A DNA stretch of 14,759 nt from Rikenellaceae bacterium (GTDB lineage: Bacteria; Bacteroidota; Bacteroidia; Bacteroidales; UBA932): contig CAAGMI010000376.1 in NCBI GenBank assembly GCA_900771005.1, forward strand, positions 1 to 14,759. Reading direction: 5' to 3'. Every line of letters starts with the position of its first letter. Position 1 is the first letter of the stretch. Position numbers and translations under genes: made by a program. The notes below the pieces were generated by a model that had not been told where the DNA came from, did no database searches, and worked only from the letters and a program-made list of their open reading frames with translations. Below, in pieces: positions 4,781-11,244 of this stretch.

Positions 4781-4843
4781 GGTGAAGGTTGGACGAAGCA
4801 CTCGGCTCTTCTCAGCTTTCCAGGTTCGATTCCTGGCTTCACC
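4781..4843 (+). ncRNA. tRNA-like element: perfect acceptor and T arm, no normal D arm
   Basis: GGTGAAG (4781-4787) pairs perfectly with CTTCACC (4837-4843) as a 7-bp acceptor stem. Immediately inside is a canonical T arm: CCAGG, loop TTCGATT (4825-4831), CCTGG. Only 32 bases lie between, about ten too few for a D arm plus a 5-bp/7-nt anticodon arm. Alternative folds give GGCT/AGCT around a 6-nt loop, or GAAGC/GCTTT around a 15-nt loop. No CCA follows (TTTAGC). It is intergenic, between two early genes. It could be a tRNA mimic, an mRNA processing signal read by RNase P, or a decayed tRNA. Confidence 0.55.
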
Positions 4844-4847
4844 TTTA

Positions 4848-4876
4848 GCGAATGACGGTGGCCACCAAAGATTCGC
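4848..4876 (+). promoter_or_regulatory. Nested inverted repeats before the small gene at 4896
   Basis: GCGAAT (4848-4853) pairs with ATTCGC (4871-4876), and the inside contains the perfect 10-bp palindrome GGTGGCCACC (4857-4866). It begins 5 bases after the tRNA-like element and ends just before the AAGGAGGT ribosome site (4883-4890). It may be an mRNA structure or a protein-binding palindrome. Confidence 0.4.
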
Positions 4877-4895
4877 GGACTGAAGGAGGTTCTTT

Positions 4896-5051
4896 ATGAA
4901 GAACGAATTAAGAGACATTTGTAGCAAACTTGAAGGCTACAACGACGACGGATTCCTTGTAATTAGTGCCAAGAAAGAAAATGGTCACTGGTTCCTGGAA
5001 GTAGAAGCAACACAGAAAGACGAGGAGCAGAACGATGAAGGTAACAAATAA
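4896..5051 (+). CDS. Small acidic phage protein (51 aa)
   Basis: A strong AAGGAGGT (4883-4890) precedes ATG 4896. The 51-residue product is soluble and acidic at its C-terminus (TQKDEEQNDEGNK), with an internal GFLVISAKKENGHWFLEVEA that looks like two beta-strands with a turn. I do not recognise a family. It overlaps the start of the exonuclease gene (5035) by 17 bases, and that gene's ribosome site lies inside it, so the two are probably co-translated. The ribosome site and overlap make it a credible gene despite its size. Confidence 0.6.
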   Translation: MKNELRDICSKLEGYNDDGFLVISAKKENGHWFLEVEATQKDEEQNDEGNK

Positions 5052-5910
5052 CTACGGATTGCCTGAAGCACTCGTGAACGCGGTAAGCGTTGAAAGACAC
5101 AATAAACCTGGCTGTTATTCAGCCACAACACTCCTCAAGGGAGTAAAGGAAACCCTGCTCACAGAACGTCACTACGACGAATTGGAGCAGGACGCAGCCG
5201 ACTCAATATGGGCGGTATGGGGAACAGCGGTTCATTCAATCTTTGAAGCACAGAAAGATAACACCTTCAAAGAGGAGTTCTTTTCTGCTGAAGTAGACGG
5301 ACTGTCAATCACAGGACGCGTCGACAGTTACGACCTGGAAAACGAAACCGTGGTTGACTGGAAGACAGCAAGCGTGTGGAAGGTTCAGTACAAGGACTTT
5401 GAAGATTGGCACAGACAGGGCCTTGTTTATGCCTGGCTTATGAAACAGGCAGGGCTTAAGGTTCGCAAGTGCAGATTCATTGCGATTCTTAAAGACCATA
5501 GCAAGAGCAAAGCCAAGCACGACCCTATGTACCCACAACACCCAGTTTTTACCTACGAGTTTGATGTGACAGACGAAGATTTGTGGGAAATCGAATACTT
5601 CGTAAAACGGAAGGTCAGTTCAATCAAATTCAACCTGGAAATGAGCGACGACGAAATCGCGGAATGCACAGCTGCCGAACGTTGGGAAGATCCTGCTAAG
5701 TTCGCGGTTATGAAGAAGGGACGCAAAACAGCCTTAAAACTATTCGATGAAGAAAACCTTGCGTCAGCGTTCATCGAACTTCAGCCGGACAAAACAGCTT
5801 GCTACATCGAACGCAGAACATCCGTAAGTCGAAAGTGCACCGACTACTGTATCTGCAAAGATTTCTGCAATTTCTACAAAGCGATGATCCAGGAAAAAAA
5901 CGAGGAGTAA
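5035..5910 (+). CDS. PD-(D/E)XK exonuclease with C-terminal Cys cluster (RecB/Cas4-like phage nuclease)
   Basis: The protein has 291 residues. Motifs of the RecB-type nuclease fold appear in order: H67 (WGTAVHSIFE), D97 (GRVD), D108-W-K110 (VVDWK) and Q128-GLV-Y132 (the QxxxY signature). C-terminal cysteines at 268, 272, 274 and 278 (KCTDYCICKDFC), plus C211, could hold a zinc ion or a 4Fe-4S cluster as in Cas4 and AddB nucleases. Its position directly before SSB and an ERF annealing protein makes it the likely 5'-3' resecting partner of a phage recombination system, as lambda Exo is to Beta. GAGGAG stands 7 bases before ATG 5035. Whether a metal cluster is present is inference. Confidence 0.85.
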   Translation: MKVTNNYGLPEALVNAVSVERHNKPGCYSATTLLKGVKETLLTERHYDELEQDAADSIWAVWGTAVHSIFEAQKDNTFKEEFFSAEVDGLSITGRVDSYDLENETVVDWKTASVWKVQYKDFEDWHRQGLVYAWLMKQAGLKVRKCRFIAILKDHSKSKAKHDPMYPQHPVFTYEFDVTDEDLWEIEYFVKRKVSSIKFNLEMSDDEIAECTAAERWEDPAKFAVMKKGRKTALKLFDEENLASAFIELQPDKTACYIERRTSVSRKCTDYCICKDFCNFYKAMIQEKNEE

Positions 5911-5914
5911 ACAA

Positions 5915-6310
5915 ATGACAGATTTAAACAAAGTTTTGATGGTGGGACGTCTCACCAAAGACATCAACATTGAATACACAACTAGCGGAATGGCGGTTGG
6001 TAAGAGTTCGATTGCGGTAAACCGCAGTCAGAAGAAAAACGGTAACTGGGAAGATTCAGCATCTTTCTTTGATATTGCGGTGTTTGGAAAACTTGCGGAA
6101 AACCTCAAGCCTTACCTCACCAAAGGAAAGCAGATCGCAATCGGCGGTTACCTTAAACAGGACAGATGGACAGGCCAGGACGGTCAGAACCGTTCAAAGG
6201 TGTACATCGGTGTAGAAGAACTCCAGTTGTGCGGCGGTAAAGAAAACGGTGGTCAGGTACAGAACGATGACTACGGTTTCGACAACGGTGCTAACAGCTA
6301 CGGTTACTAA
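5915..6310 (+). CDS. ssb: Single-stranded DNA-binding protein
   Basis: This 131-residue SSB has an OB fold over about residues 1-107. It starts MTDLNKVLMVGRLTKDINIEYT and contains the typical SSFFDIAVFGKLAENLKPYLTKGKQI-like core (ASFFDIAVFGK) and GYLKQDRWTGQDG. It coats single-stranded DNA during phage replication and recombination. The C-terminal tail is short and Gly/Asn/Tyr rich (DDYGFDNGANSYGY). It lacks the acidic DDDIPF-like end that recruits host repair proteins. It follows the exonuclease by 4 bases, sharing its GAGGAG ribosome site region, and precedes the ERF gene by about 11 bases. Confidence 0.95.
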   Translation: MTDLNKVLMVGRLTKDINIEYTTSGMAVGKSSIAVNRSQKKNGNWEDSASFFDIAVFGKLAENLKPYLTKGKQIAIGGYLKQDRWTGQDGQNRSKVYIGVEELQLCGGKENGGQVQNDDYGFDNGANSYGY

Positions 6311-6321
6311 GGGGGGTGAAA

Positions 6322-7035
6322 ATGAAACAGAGTGAATCAATCAGCGGCTTGCTCAAAGCCTTGTGCGAATGTCAGGCAGAGTTACCAACAATGCCAAAGG
6401 ACACAGACGGTTATGGTTACAAGTACACAAACCTGGACACAATCGTTGCCACAATCAAACCAATCTTAGCAAAGCACGGTCTTGGATATATCCAGCCAAT
6501 CACGACCGCATTCCTGGAAGGTCAGAAGCCTTGCACAGCAATCACAACACGCATCTTCAATAAGGACGGTGAATTCATCGAGGACACAGCTGCCCTTCCC
6601 GAAATCAGCGTCGGCAAGACAAACGCCGCTCAGAATATGGGTGCCGCAATCACCTATATGAGACGCTACGGCCTTTGCTCAATGCTCGGTATCACAAGCG
6701 ACGAAGATGTGGATGGTAACGTTGCGACAAACAACCAGGTTCAGCAGCAGCCACAGAGAACACAGCCACAGAAACAACCACAGAGAGCCAATGGCCCTGT
6801 TGGTGGCCATGACACAAAGGAACAGGCAGAAACAATCAAGAACCTTCTTGGTGCCTGCGACAATGCCGGAAACCCATTGTTCAACGCAGACGACCGCAAG
6901 ACCGTTGGTGATCTTCGAATGAAGAACACAGCCGACGAAGTTATCAAGATGCTTCACATCGAATGTGAGAAGCGTCTCGGTCAGAGAAACGGACAGGTTG
7001 CGGAACAGCCAGAAGAACAGCAGATGATTTTCTAA
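6322..7035 (+). CDS. erf: ERF-family single-strand annealing protein
   Basis: The 237-residue protein is the annealase of the phage recombination module. It promotes pairing of complementary single strands made by the neighbouring exonuclease. The N-terminal ERF domain (about 1-130) shows the conserved GYGYKYTNLDTIVATIKPIL and AAQNMGAAITYMRRYGLCSM segments. A Gln/Pro-rich linker follows (about 132-155, QVQQQPQRTQPQKQPQR), then a smaller C-terminal region ending PEEQQMIF. Residues before MKQSES (from a GTG at 6316) are unlikely, because GGGGGGTG (6311-6318) serves as the ribosome site for ATG 6322. Confidence 0.92.
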   Translation: MKQSESISGLLKALCECQAELPTMPKDTDGYGYKYTNLDTIVATIKPILAKHGLGYIQPITTAFLEGQKPCTAITTRIFNKDGEFIEDTAALPEISVGKTNAAQNMGAAITYMRRYGLCSMLGITSDEDVDGNVATNNQVQQQPQRTQPQKQPQRANGPVGGHDTKEQAETIKNLLGACDNAGNPLFNADDRKTVGDLRMKNTADEVIKMLHIECEKRLGQRNGQVAEQPEEQQMIF

Positions 7036-7064
7036 ATATAAAAAAAAGGTGGGAGGACTGAAAA

Positions 7065-7502
7065 ATGGGAAGCGTAAAAATGACTTTGAAGAGAGTTTTT
7101 GAAAAGGGTCGCCTTTGCTTTGAATTGCCAAGGGAACCTGAACTCCTGGAAGCGACAAGGTCGTTGCTTTCCATCTGCCAGGCCAAGAAGAACGATTTTG
7201 TGAATGTGACCCTGGATGTACCTCACAAACCACGTACAACAGGGCCAGGTTCACAGAACCATCACTTGAACGGTCATATTCTGCAGATTTGCAACGTAAC
7301 CGGGAACGACTACGACACAATCAAATACTGCGTGAAGATGACCGCGGTAGAACAGCTCGGCTTTCCATCAACAACGGTAGCCGGCCACGTTCTACCTAAA
7401 CGTGAACGGGATTGCGACACAGCGGAGTGTGCAAAGCTGATTGAAGCGGCTCACTACCTGGCCGCAACTCTCGGAATCGTTTTACAAGAGGACGCACAAT
7501 GA
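7065..7502 (+). CDS. Phage protein, possibly NinB-like recombination factor
   Basis: This protein has 145 residues. The pattern fits NinB/lambda Orf-type recombination mediators by length and order of features: a strand ending VNVTLDV, then PRTTGPGSQNHHLNGHILQIC, an acidic helix, a loop with VLPKRERDCDT, and a final helix AECAKLIEAAHYLAATLGI. Overall identity looks low and I may be wrong; call it hypothetical if a profile search fails. The position after exonuclease, SSB and ERF supports a recombination role. GGGAGG (7051-7056) is 8 bases before ATG 7065, and the stop overlaps the next start as ATGA. Confidence 0.6.
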   Translation: MGSVKMTLKRVFEKGRLCFELPREPELLEATRSLLSICQAKKNDFVNVTLDVPHKPRTTGPGSQNHHLNGHILQICNVTGNDYDTIKYCVKMTAVEQLGFPSTTVAGHVLPKRERDCDTAECAKLIEAAHYLAATLGIVLQEDAQ

Positions 7503-7861
7503 CACAGGAAAAGTGGAAAACAATCACAGAATATCAGGGACATATCTTTGACGGTTCGTTTGAAGTTTCCAACTGGGGGAATGTCAGAAATGTTAATACA
7601 CAGAAGCCACAGCCTTTCTACCAGGACGGACGTGGCCAGGGTTACCTTCGGTTCAAACTTTACGACACAAATCACAAGCGTGTAGCGATTAAGGTTCATC
7701 GCCTGGTGGCTTACGCTTTTCTTCCAAACGCACCAACAGAAAAAGAGGTTGATATAGACCATATCGACGGTAATGCGAAGAACAACAGCTTTACAAATCT
7801 TCGTTGGTGTACACACGCAGATAACTGTCGTGCAGCAGCAGAAGCAAGGAGACGAGCGTGA
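7499..7861 (+). CDS. NUMOD4 + HNH endonuclease
   Basis: The 120-residue protein has an N-terminal NUMOD4 DNA-recognition motif (about 6-30: WKTITEYQGHIFDGSFEVSNWGNVRN pattern) and a C-terminal HNH_3 nuclease motif (VHRLVAYAF, then DHIDGNAKNNSFTNLRWCTHADN with the expected His-Asn-His residues). Such free-standing nucleases in phages often behave as homing endonucleases that spread between related genomes. Here it is tightly built into the operon. It starts in an ATGA overlap with the upstream gene and ends in a GTGA overlap with the methyltransferase-like gene. This argues against a recent random insertion and could mean a functional link to the methylases. Confidence 0.9.
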   Translation: MTQEKWKTITEYQGHIFDGSFEVSNWGNVRNVNTQKPQPFYQDGRGQGYLRFKLYDTNHKRVAIKVHRLVAYAFLPNAPTEKEVDIDHIDGNAKNNSFTNLRWCTHADNCRAAAEARRRA

Positions 7862-8049
7862 CTATCAACGGAAAGGTTCATTGTTTCTTTGAACAGAGCG
7901 GAACATTCAAGAACGAATTCATAAAGTTGGGAATACCTGCGGAAGACTACGACATTCAGAACAACTTCGGGGAAACAGACCACGTGATGGATCTGTTCGG
8001 GGAAATAGATAGAGCGTATGAGGGGGGGCATCAGTGTTTGACACTATAA
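7858..8049 (+). CDS. C5-methyltransferase-like protein, N-terminal part (upstream half of a split gene)
   Basis: This frame encodes VHCFFEQSGTFKNEFIKLG, the phage version of the SAM-binding motif I of cytosine-C5 methylases, followed by DYDIQNNFGETDHVMDLFGEIDRAYEGG. It starts at GTG 7858, overlapping the HNH stop. The frame then runs through a tract of seven G (8022-8028) and, after HQCLTL, stops at 8047-8049. One extra G, or a -1 ribosomal slip on GGG-GGG, would continue EGG-ASVFDTITKDDL into the frame at 8034-8591, which is the sequence I expect from uninterrupted relatives. So this is probably the first third of one protein. Confidence 0.65.
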   Translation: MTINGKVHCFFEQSGTFKNEFIKLGIPAEDYDIQNNFGETDHVMDLFGEIDRAYEGGHQCLTL

Positions 8050-8591
8050 CTAAAGACGACCTTATTGTGGCTTTTTATCCCTGTATTTACTTTTGTGAGA
8101 AGTCTCAGTGTGCTTTTAACATAAATATGTACAACTACAGGGGTATCTCAGAACTAGAAAGAATTAAGAAAATATTAGAAAGAACAGAGTTAAGGAAAGA
8201 ATTTTATTCCAGGTTAATAAGATTTGTATACGTAATTATTGAGAAAGGGTTAAGGATGATATTTGAAAATCCTTGGACTCAGCCACACTACTTAAAAGGT
8301 AACTTCTTAAAAAATCCAGATGTAATTGATAACAACAGGATGGAACGTGGAGATTTCTTTATTAAGCCAACCGCTTATTGGTTTTGGAATTGTTCTCCAA
8401 CTCACGGTTTTACTTATCAGAACGATAAGGTGCAGAAAATTGTAAATAATTGTAAATCGGCTCCACAAGCAGGTTTCTGTTCCGAAGAAAGGTCGTTGAT
8501 ACATCCTGACTACGCTCGAAATTGGATATGCGACTTCGTTCTTGGCAAAGAGCAGAACATTGGACAGATGTCGCTCGATTTTGGAGCGTGA
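8034..8591 (+). CDS. C5-methyltransferase-like protein, C-terminal part (downstream half of a split gene)
   Basis: The frame is open upstream of 8034 only back into the G7 tract, and GTG 8034 is its first start. It contains FYPCIYFCEKSQ (a PC-motif equivalent of motif IV, with the probable catalytic Cys), MIFENPWTQPHYL (motif VI, ENP instead of ENV) and RGDFFIKPTAYWFWNC, a signature I associate with short phage methylase-like proteins. It ends LGKEQNIGQMSLDFGA. It could be made by -1 frameshift from 7858, or by its own GTG, since the G-rich tract 5 bases before may act as a ribosome site. The base composition is more A/T rich than the genes around it. Confidence 0.65.
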   Translation: MFDTITKDDLIVAFYPCIYFCEKSQCAFNINMYNYRGISELERIKKILERTELRKEFYSRLIRFVYVIIEKGLRMIFENPWTQPHYLKGNFLKNPDVIDNNRMERGDFFIKPTAYWFWNCSPTHGFTYQNDKVQKIVNNCKSAPQAGFCSEERSLIHPDYARNWICDFVLGKEQNIGQMSLDFGA

Positions 8592-8592
8592 T

Positions 8593-9237
8593 ATGAAGGT
8601 TCTTGAGTTATTTGCCGGGACACGGTCTATCGGGAAGGAGTTTGAAGCAAAAGGTCACGAAGTGTATTCGGTCGAATGGGACAAGGGATTTGATCATATA
8701 AATCTTTATAAGGATATATCGCAACTTTCAGCTGCGGAAATCCTGGAAGTATTCGGTAAACCAGATGTTATATGGGCAAGTCCTGACTGTACAACCTTTT
8801 CAATTGCTGCGATTTCTCATCACAGACGATTGAACAAGGAAACAAAAAACCTTGATCCAATAAGCGATTACGCAAGGTTTTGTGATAAGACAGACAAACA
8901 TGTAATCAAATTAATAAAGGAGTTGAATCCTACGTTTTACTTTATCGAAAACCCCCGCGGAGGAATGAGAAAGATGGAGTGGATGCAGGAACTCCCAAGA
9001 TACACGGTGACATATTGCAAATATGGTGACGAAAGAATGAAACCTACAGATATATGGACTAATCATCCAAATCCACGGTTCATTCCTCCTTGTAAAAATG
9101 GAGACCCTTGTCACGTCTCTGCTCCACGCGGAAGTGCGACGGGAACACAGGGGTTAAAGAACGCTAAACTTCGGTCGGTTATCCCGGAAGCCTTATGCAG
9201 ACACATTGTTGAAATCTGCGAGGAGTTTATTAAATGA
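8593..9237 (+). CDS. Short DNA cytosine-C5 methyltransferase-like protein
   Basis: The 214-residue protein starts MKVLELFAGTRSIGKEFEAKG, a clear SAM-binding motif I. It has VYSVEWD (motif II), IWASPDCTTFSIAA (motif IV, with the putative catalytic Cys in SPDC) and FYFIENPRGGMRKMEWM (motif VI, ENP). No long target-recognition domain is present, as in many phage Dcm-like proteins. It would methylate, or otherwise modify, cytosine in phage DNA to evade host restriction. I chose ATG 8593 because GGAG (8583-8586) precedes it and motif I follows directly. The frame extends to a TTG at 8542 without support. It overlaps the next gene as ATGA. Confidence 0.85.
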   Translation: MKVLELFAGTRSIGKEFEAKGHEVYSVEWDKGFDHINLYKDISQLSAAEILEVFGKPDVIWASPDCTTFSIAAISHHRRLNKETKNLDPISDYARFCDKTDKHVIKLIKELNPTFYFIENPRGGMRKMEWMQELPRYTVTYCKYGDERMKPTDIWTNHPNPRFIPPCKNGDPCHVSAPRGSATGTQGLKNAKLRSVIPEALCRHIVEICEEFIK

Positions 9238-9527
9238 CCGAAGACGAAGAATGGCAGCGACGACTTGCATTGGCAAGCTGCGGAGGGGTGTGTGAAGTGT
9301 GTGGCCGGGTGTTGACCACATCGACCTGGCAGGGAGCACACAGAATTGCGAACACAAAGCCGAACAGGTCGCATTGGGGAAACTGGGTTATAGACCACCC
9401 TCTAAACATTGCGATTGTATGCAGCCTGGCTTGTAATCAGGTCTGCAACATAGGAAACGACCCAGGCAAGTGCCTTGAGTTGGTTTTACGAATAGTACAA
9501 AGGGAAATGGGGAAATTTGGAAAATGA
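9234..9527 (+). CDS. Zinc-binding HNH-like phage protein
   Basis: The 97-residue product has two cysteine pairs, C20-x2-C23 (GVCEVCGR) and C63-x3-C67 (IVCSLACN), plus GAHRI with H36 and a conserved LNIA segment. This arrangement fits the zinc-stabilised beta-beta-alpha HNH fold seen in short phage proteins next to replication genes. The last histidine of classical HNH is replaced by the CSLACN segment, so nuclease activity is uncertain; it may only bind DNA. Start and stop both overlap neighbours (ATGA at 9234 and at 9524), which places it in one translational unit with the methylase and the replication gene. Confidence 0.7.
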   Translation: MTEDEEWQRRLALASCGGVCEVCGRVLTTSTWQGAHRIANTKPNRSHWGNWVIDHPLNIAIVCSLACNQVCNIGNDPGKCLELVLRIVQREMGKFGK

Positions 9528-10024
9528 GAAAGGCTTACTTTCAGTATTACGAAACCTTCGAAAACATCGTGCAGAAGTTCAACGACGTAGAAGAACGTGA
9601 ATTTTTCAGAGGTGTAATCATTCGATACGGACTATATGGCGAAGAGCCACAGGGACTGGACGAAAAAATGGATCTTGCGTTTATGGTGGTCAAAGAAATG
9701 ATAGACGACCAAATCCACAGACGTGAAGTATACGCTGCCAACCGCAAGGCAAAGGCAGAAGACAAGCAGGCCGAAGAAAAGCCAAAGACAGAAACAAAGC
9801 GTTATGCAAAGCCAACTGTTGAAGAAATCGCTGCATATTGTGCAGAGAGAAACAACGGAATTGACGCACAGAACTTCTTTGATTTCTACGAATCCAAAGG
9901 CTGGAAGGTCGGCAATCAGGCAATGAAAGATTGGAAAGCGGCGGTGCGAACGTGGGAACAGAGAAAGACCACATTCGGTATCAAACCACAGTCCGCTTTG
10001 CCTTCAGATAGATTGACATTATAG
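9524..10024 (+). CDS. Replisome organizer-like protein (DUF6291-like N-terminus)
   Basis: The 166-residue protein has an N-terminal helical part (1-75, MRKAYFQYYETFENIV then EREFFRGVIIRYGLYGEEP) that resembles DUF6291. A Lys/Glu-rich linker (about 78-100) follows. The C-terminal segment PTVEEIAAYCAERNNGIDAQNFFDFYESKGWKVG with MKDWKAAVRTWEQR recurs at the ends of phage replisome-organizer and DnaD-like proteins. It lies directly before a DnaC-type loader, the usual partner order, so a role in recognising the phage origin and recruiting the helicase loader is likely. The start overlaps the previous stop (ATGA). Confidence 0.75.
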   Translation: MRKAYFQYYETFENIVQKFNDVEEREFFRGVIIRYGLYGEEPQGLDEKMDLAFMVVKEMIDDQIHRREVYAANRKAKAEDKQAEEKPKTETKRYAKPTVEEIAAYCAERNNGIDAQNFFDFYESKGWKVGNQAMKDWKAAVRTWEQRKTTFGIKPQSALPSDRLTL

Positions 10025-10034
10025 GAGGGTGTTT

Positions 10035-10763
10035 ATGGAAACACGGATCTGTGAGAAGCACGGACAGTATGAGGTAAAGACGGTGGTCGTTATGGGTCGC
10101 CCCTTCTCCAATATCTGCCCAGAATGTGAAAAGGAACAGTCAGCCAGGGAAGAAGCGGAAAACAAGGAACGCTTGGAAAAAGCCAAGTTTCAGGAAATGA
10201 CCGCACGTGGCATAGAGCCGGAATTCTACGACGCTACCCTCGAACAGTACAAGCCGGAGAACGAATCTGAAAGAGCCGCTAAACAGGCGTGCGAAGATTT
10301 GGTTGACGGAAAAATAAAGAAGTTGATGCTCCTGGGAACAAACGGAACCGGGAAAACACTTCTGGCTACAGCGTTGGCTTTGCAGCTCAACGGAATCAGA
10401 ACAACGATGTATGAACTGAGTGCAAGGATACGAAGTGGCTACAACAACGGAGAGAGCGAACTGGTCGTTTTGAACAGATTGCTATCATACAACTTCATCT
10501 GCATTGATGAGGTCGGACGCACCAAAGGGAGCGACGCGGAACGTAACTGGTTGTCTTATCTGATAGATAAGGCTCATACAAGGAACATCCGTTTGATGAT
10601 CATATCAAACAGACAGACCGCTAGAAACCTGCCTGCGGACAGACGTGGCGAAGCAATCGAGTTCTTCTTCGATAACGACGTCATAAGCCGCTTGCGACAG
10701 GACGCACGCATTGTGGAGGTAAAAGGACGTGACAGACGAGCAACAGTTACTGTTGCCGTTTGA
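10035..10763 (+). CDS. DnaC/IstB-type helicase loader ATPase
   Basis: This 242-residue AAA+ ATPase has an N-terminal zinc-finger-like segment with C6, H9, C28 and C31 (CEKHG ... CPEC). It has Walker A GTNGTGKT (101-108), Walker B FICIDEVGR, a sensor segment LMIISNRQ, and an arginine-rich end (SRLRQDARIVEVKGRDRR). It would load the host or phage replicative helicase at the phage origin, with the upstream organizer protein as partner. GGAGGG (10024-10029) stands 5 bases before ATG 10035; a GTG at 10029 is part of that site and not a likely start. No replicative helicase gene is seen downstream, so the phage probably uses host DnaB. The last 35 bases overlap the next gene. Confidence 0.9.
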   Translation: METRICEKHGQYEVKTVVVMGRPFSNICPECEKEQSAREEAENKERLEKAKFQEMTARGIEPEFYDATLEQYKPENESERAAKQACEDLVDGKIKKLMLLGTNGTGKTLLATALALQLNGIRTTMYELSARIRSGYNNGESELVVLNRLLSYNFICIDEVGRTKGSDAERNWLSYLIDKAHTRNIRLMIISNRQTARNLPADRRGEAIEFFFDNDVISRLRQDARIVEVKGRDRRATVTVAV

Positions 10764-11244
10764 CTTCCTGGAAGAAGAACAACAGGTCAATTGGGAATTG
10801 CCATTCTTTGACAATCCCCAGGATGACAACGAGCGTCTGCTGAATCTTCAATACCGATACAGGGTGAACGGTGAACAGCAGGCACTTGGCGAGATGTACG
10901 CGGAAGCAATCAAGATAGCACCAAAACTGGTCGCCAAGGTATGCAAGGAAAACAAGATAAGGTTGCAGCGGATTGACTGCGAGGAAAAGGCTCACCAGGC
11001 AGTGACTTATATCATAACGAGTTACCTGAAAAAGCCACGGTGGGCAATCGACAAGAGTTGGACTGGTTACCTGTACCTTGCCGCAAAGAAGCAGGTGCTA
11101 GGTAAACGGAAGGTAGATGGAATCGTTGATTTCGTTGATATAGACGACTTCTTCAAAGAGAGGGACGACCGCCTTGCCAACGAGTTATTAGACAGTGTTA
11201 TGGAGGGTAACCTGGATGAGACAATACAAACAATATTCATATAA
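10729..11244 (+). CDS. Conserved-looking phage protein, function unknown
   Basis: The 171-residue protein starts at GTG 10729 inside the loader gene, with GGAGG (10715-10719) in place. The N-terminus is acidic and hydrophobic (EQQLLLPFDFLEEEQQVNWELPFF). The rest is helical and basic: AEAIKIAPKLVAKVCKENK, HQAVTYIITSYLKKP and TGYLYLAAKKQVLGKRK. It ends in DFVDIDDFFKERDD. The layout weakly recalls sigma-factor-like phage proteins, but no region 2 or 4 is convincing. It sits between replication genes and a multi-HTH protein, whose start (11216) lies inside its 3' end. Treat as hypothetical. Confidence 0.65.
   Translation: MTDEQQLLLPFDFLEEEQQVNWELPFFDNPQDDNERLLNLQYRYRVNGEQQALGEMYAEAIKIAPKLVAKVCKENKIRLQRIDCEEKAHQAVTYIITSYLKKPRWAIDKSWTGYLYLAAKKQVLGKRKVDGIVDFVDIDDFFKERDDRLANELLDSVMEGNLDETIQTIFI

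Noticed and set aside
4781..4843. Normal tRNA gene
   Set aside because: Only 63 nt, no D arm, no 5-bp/7-nt anticodon arm and no CCA; reported as a tRNA-like element instead.
6679..7320. Long minus-strand open frame (213 codons) opposite the ERF gene and its neighbour
   Set aside because: It lies fully antisense to two well-supported genes, has no ribosome site, and its composition (Ser/Leu/Cys rich) is that of a shadow frame.
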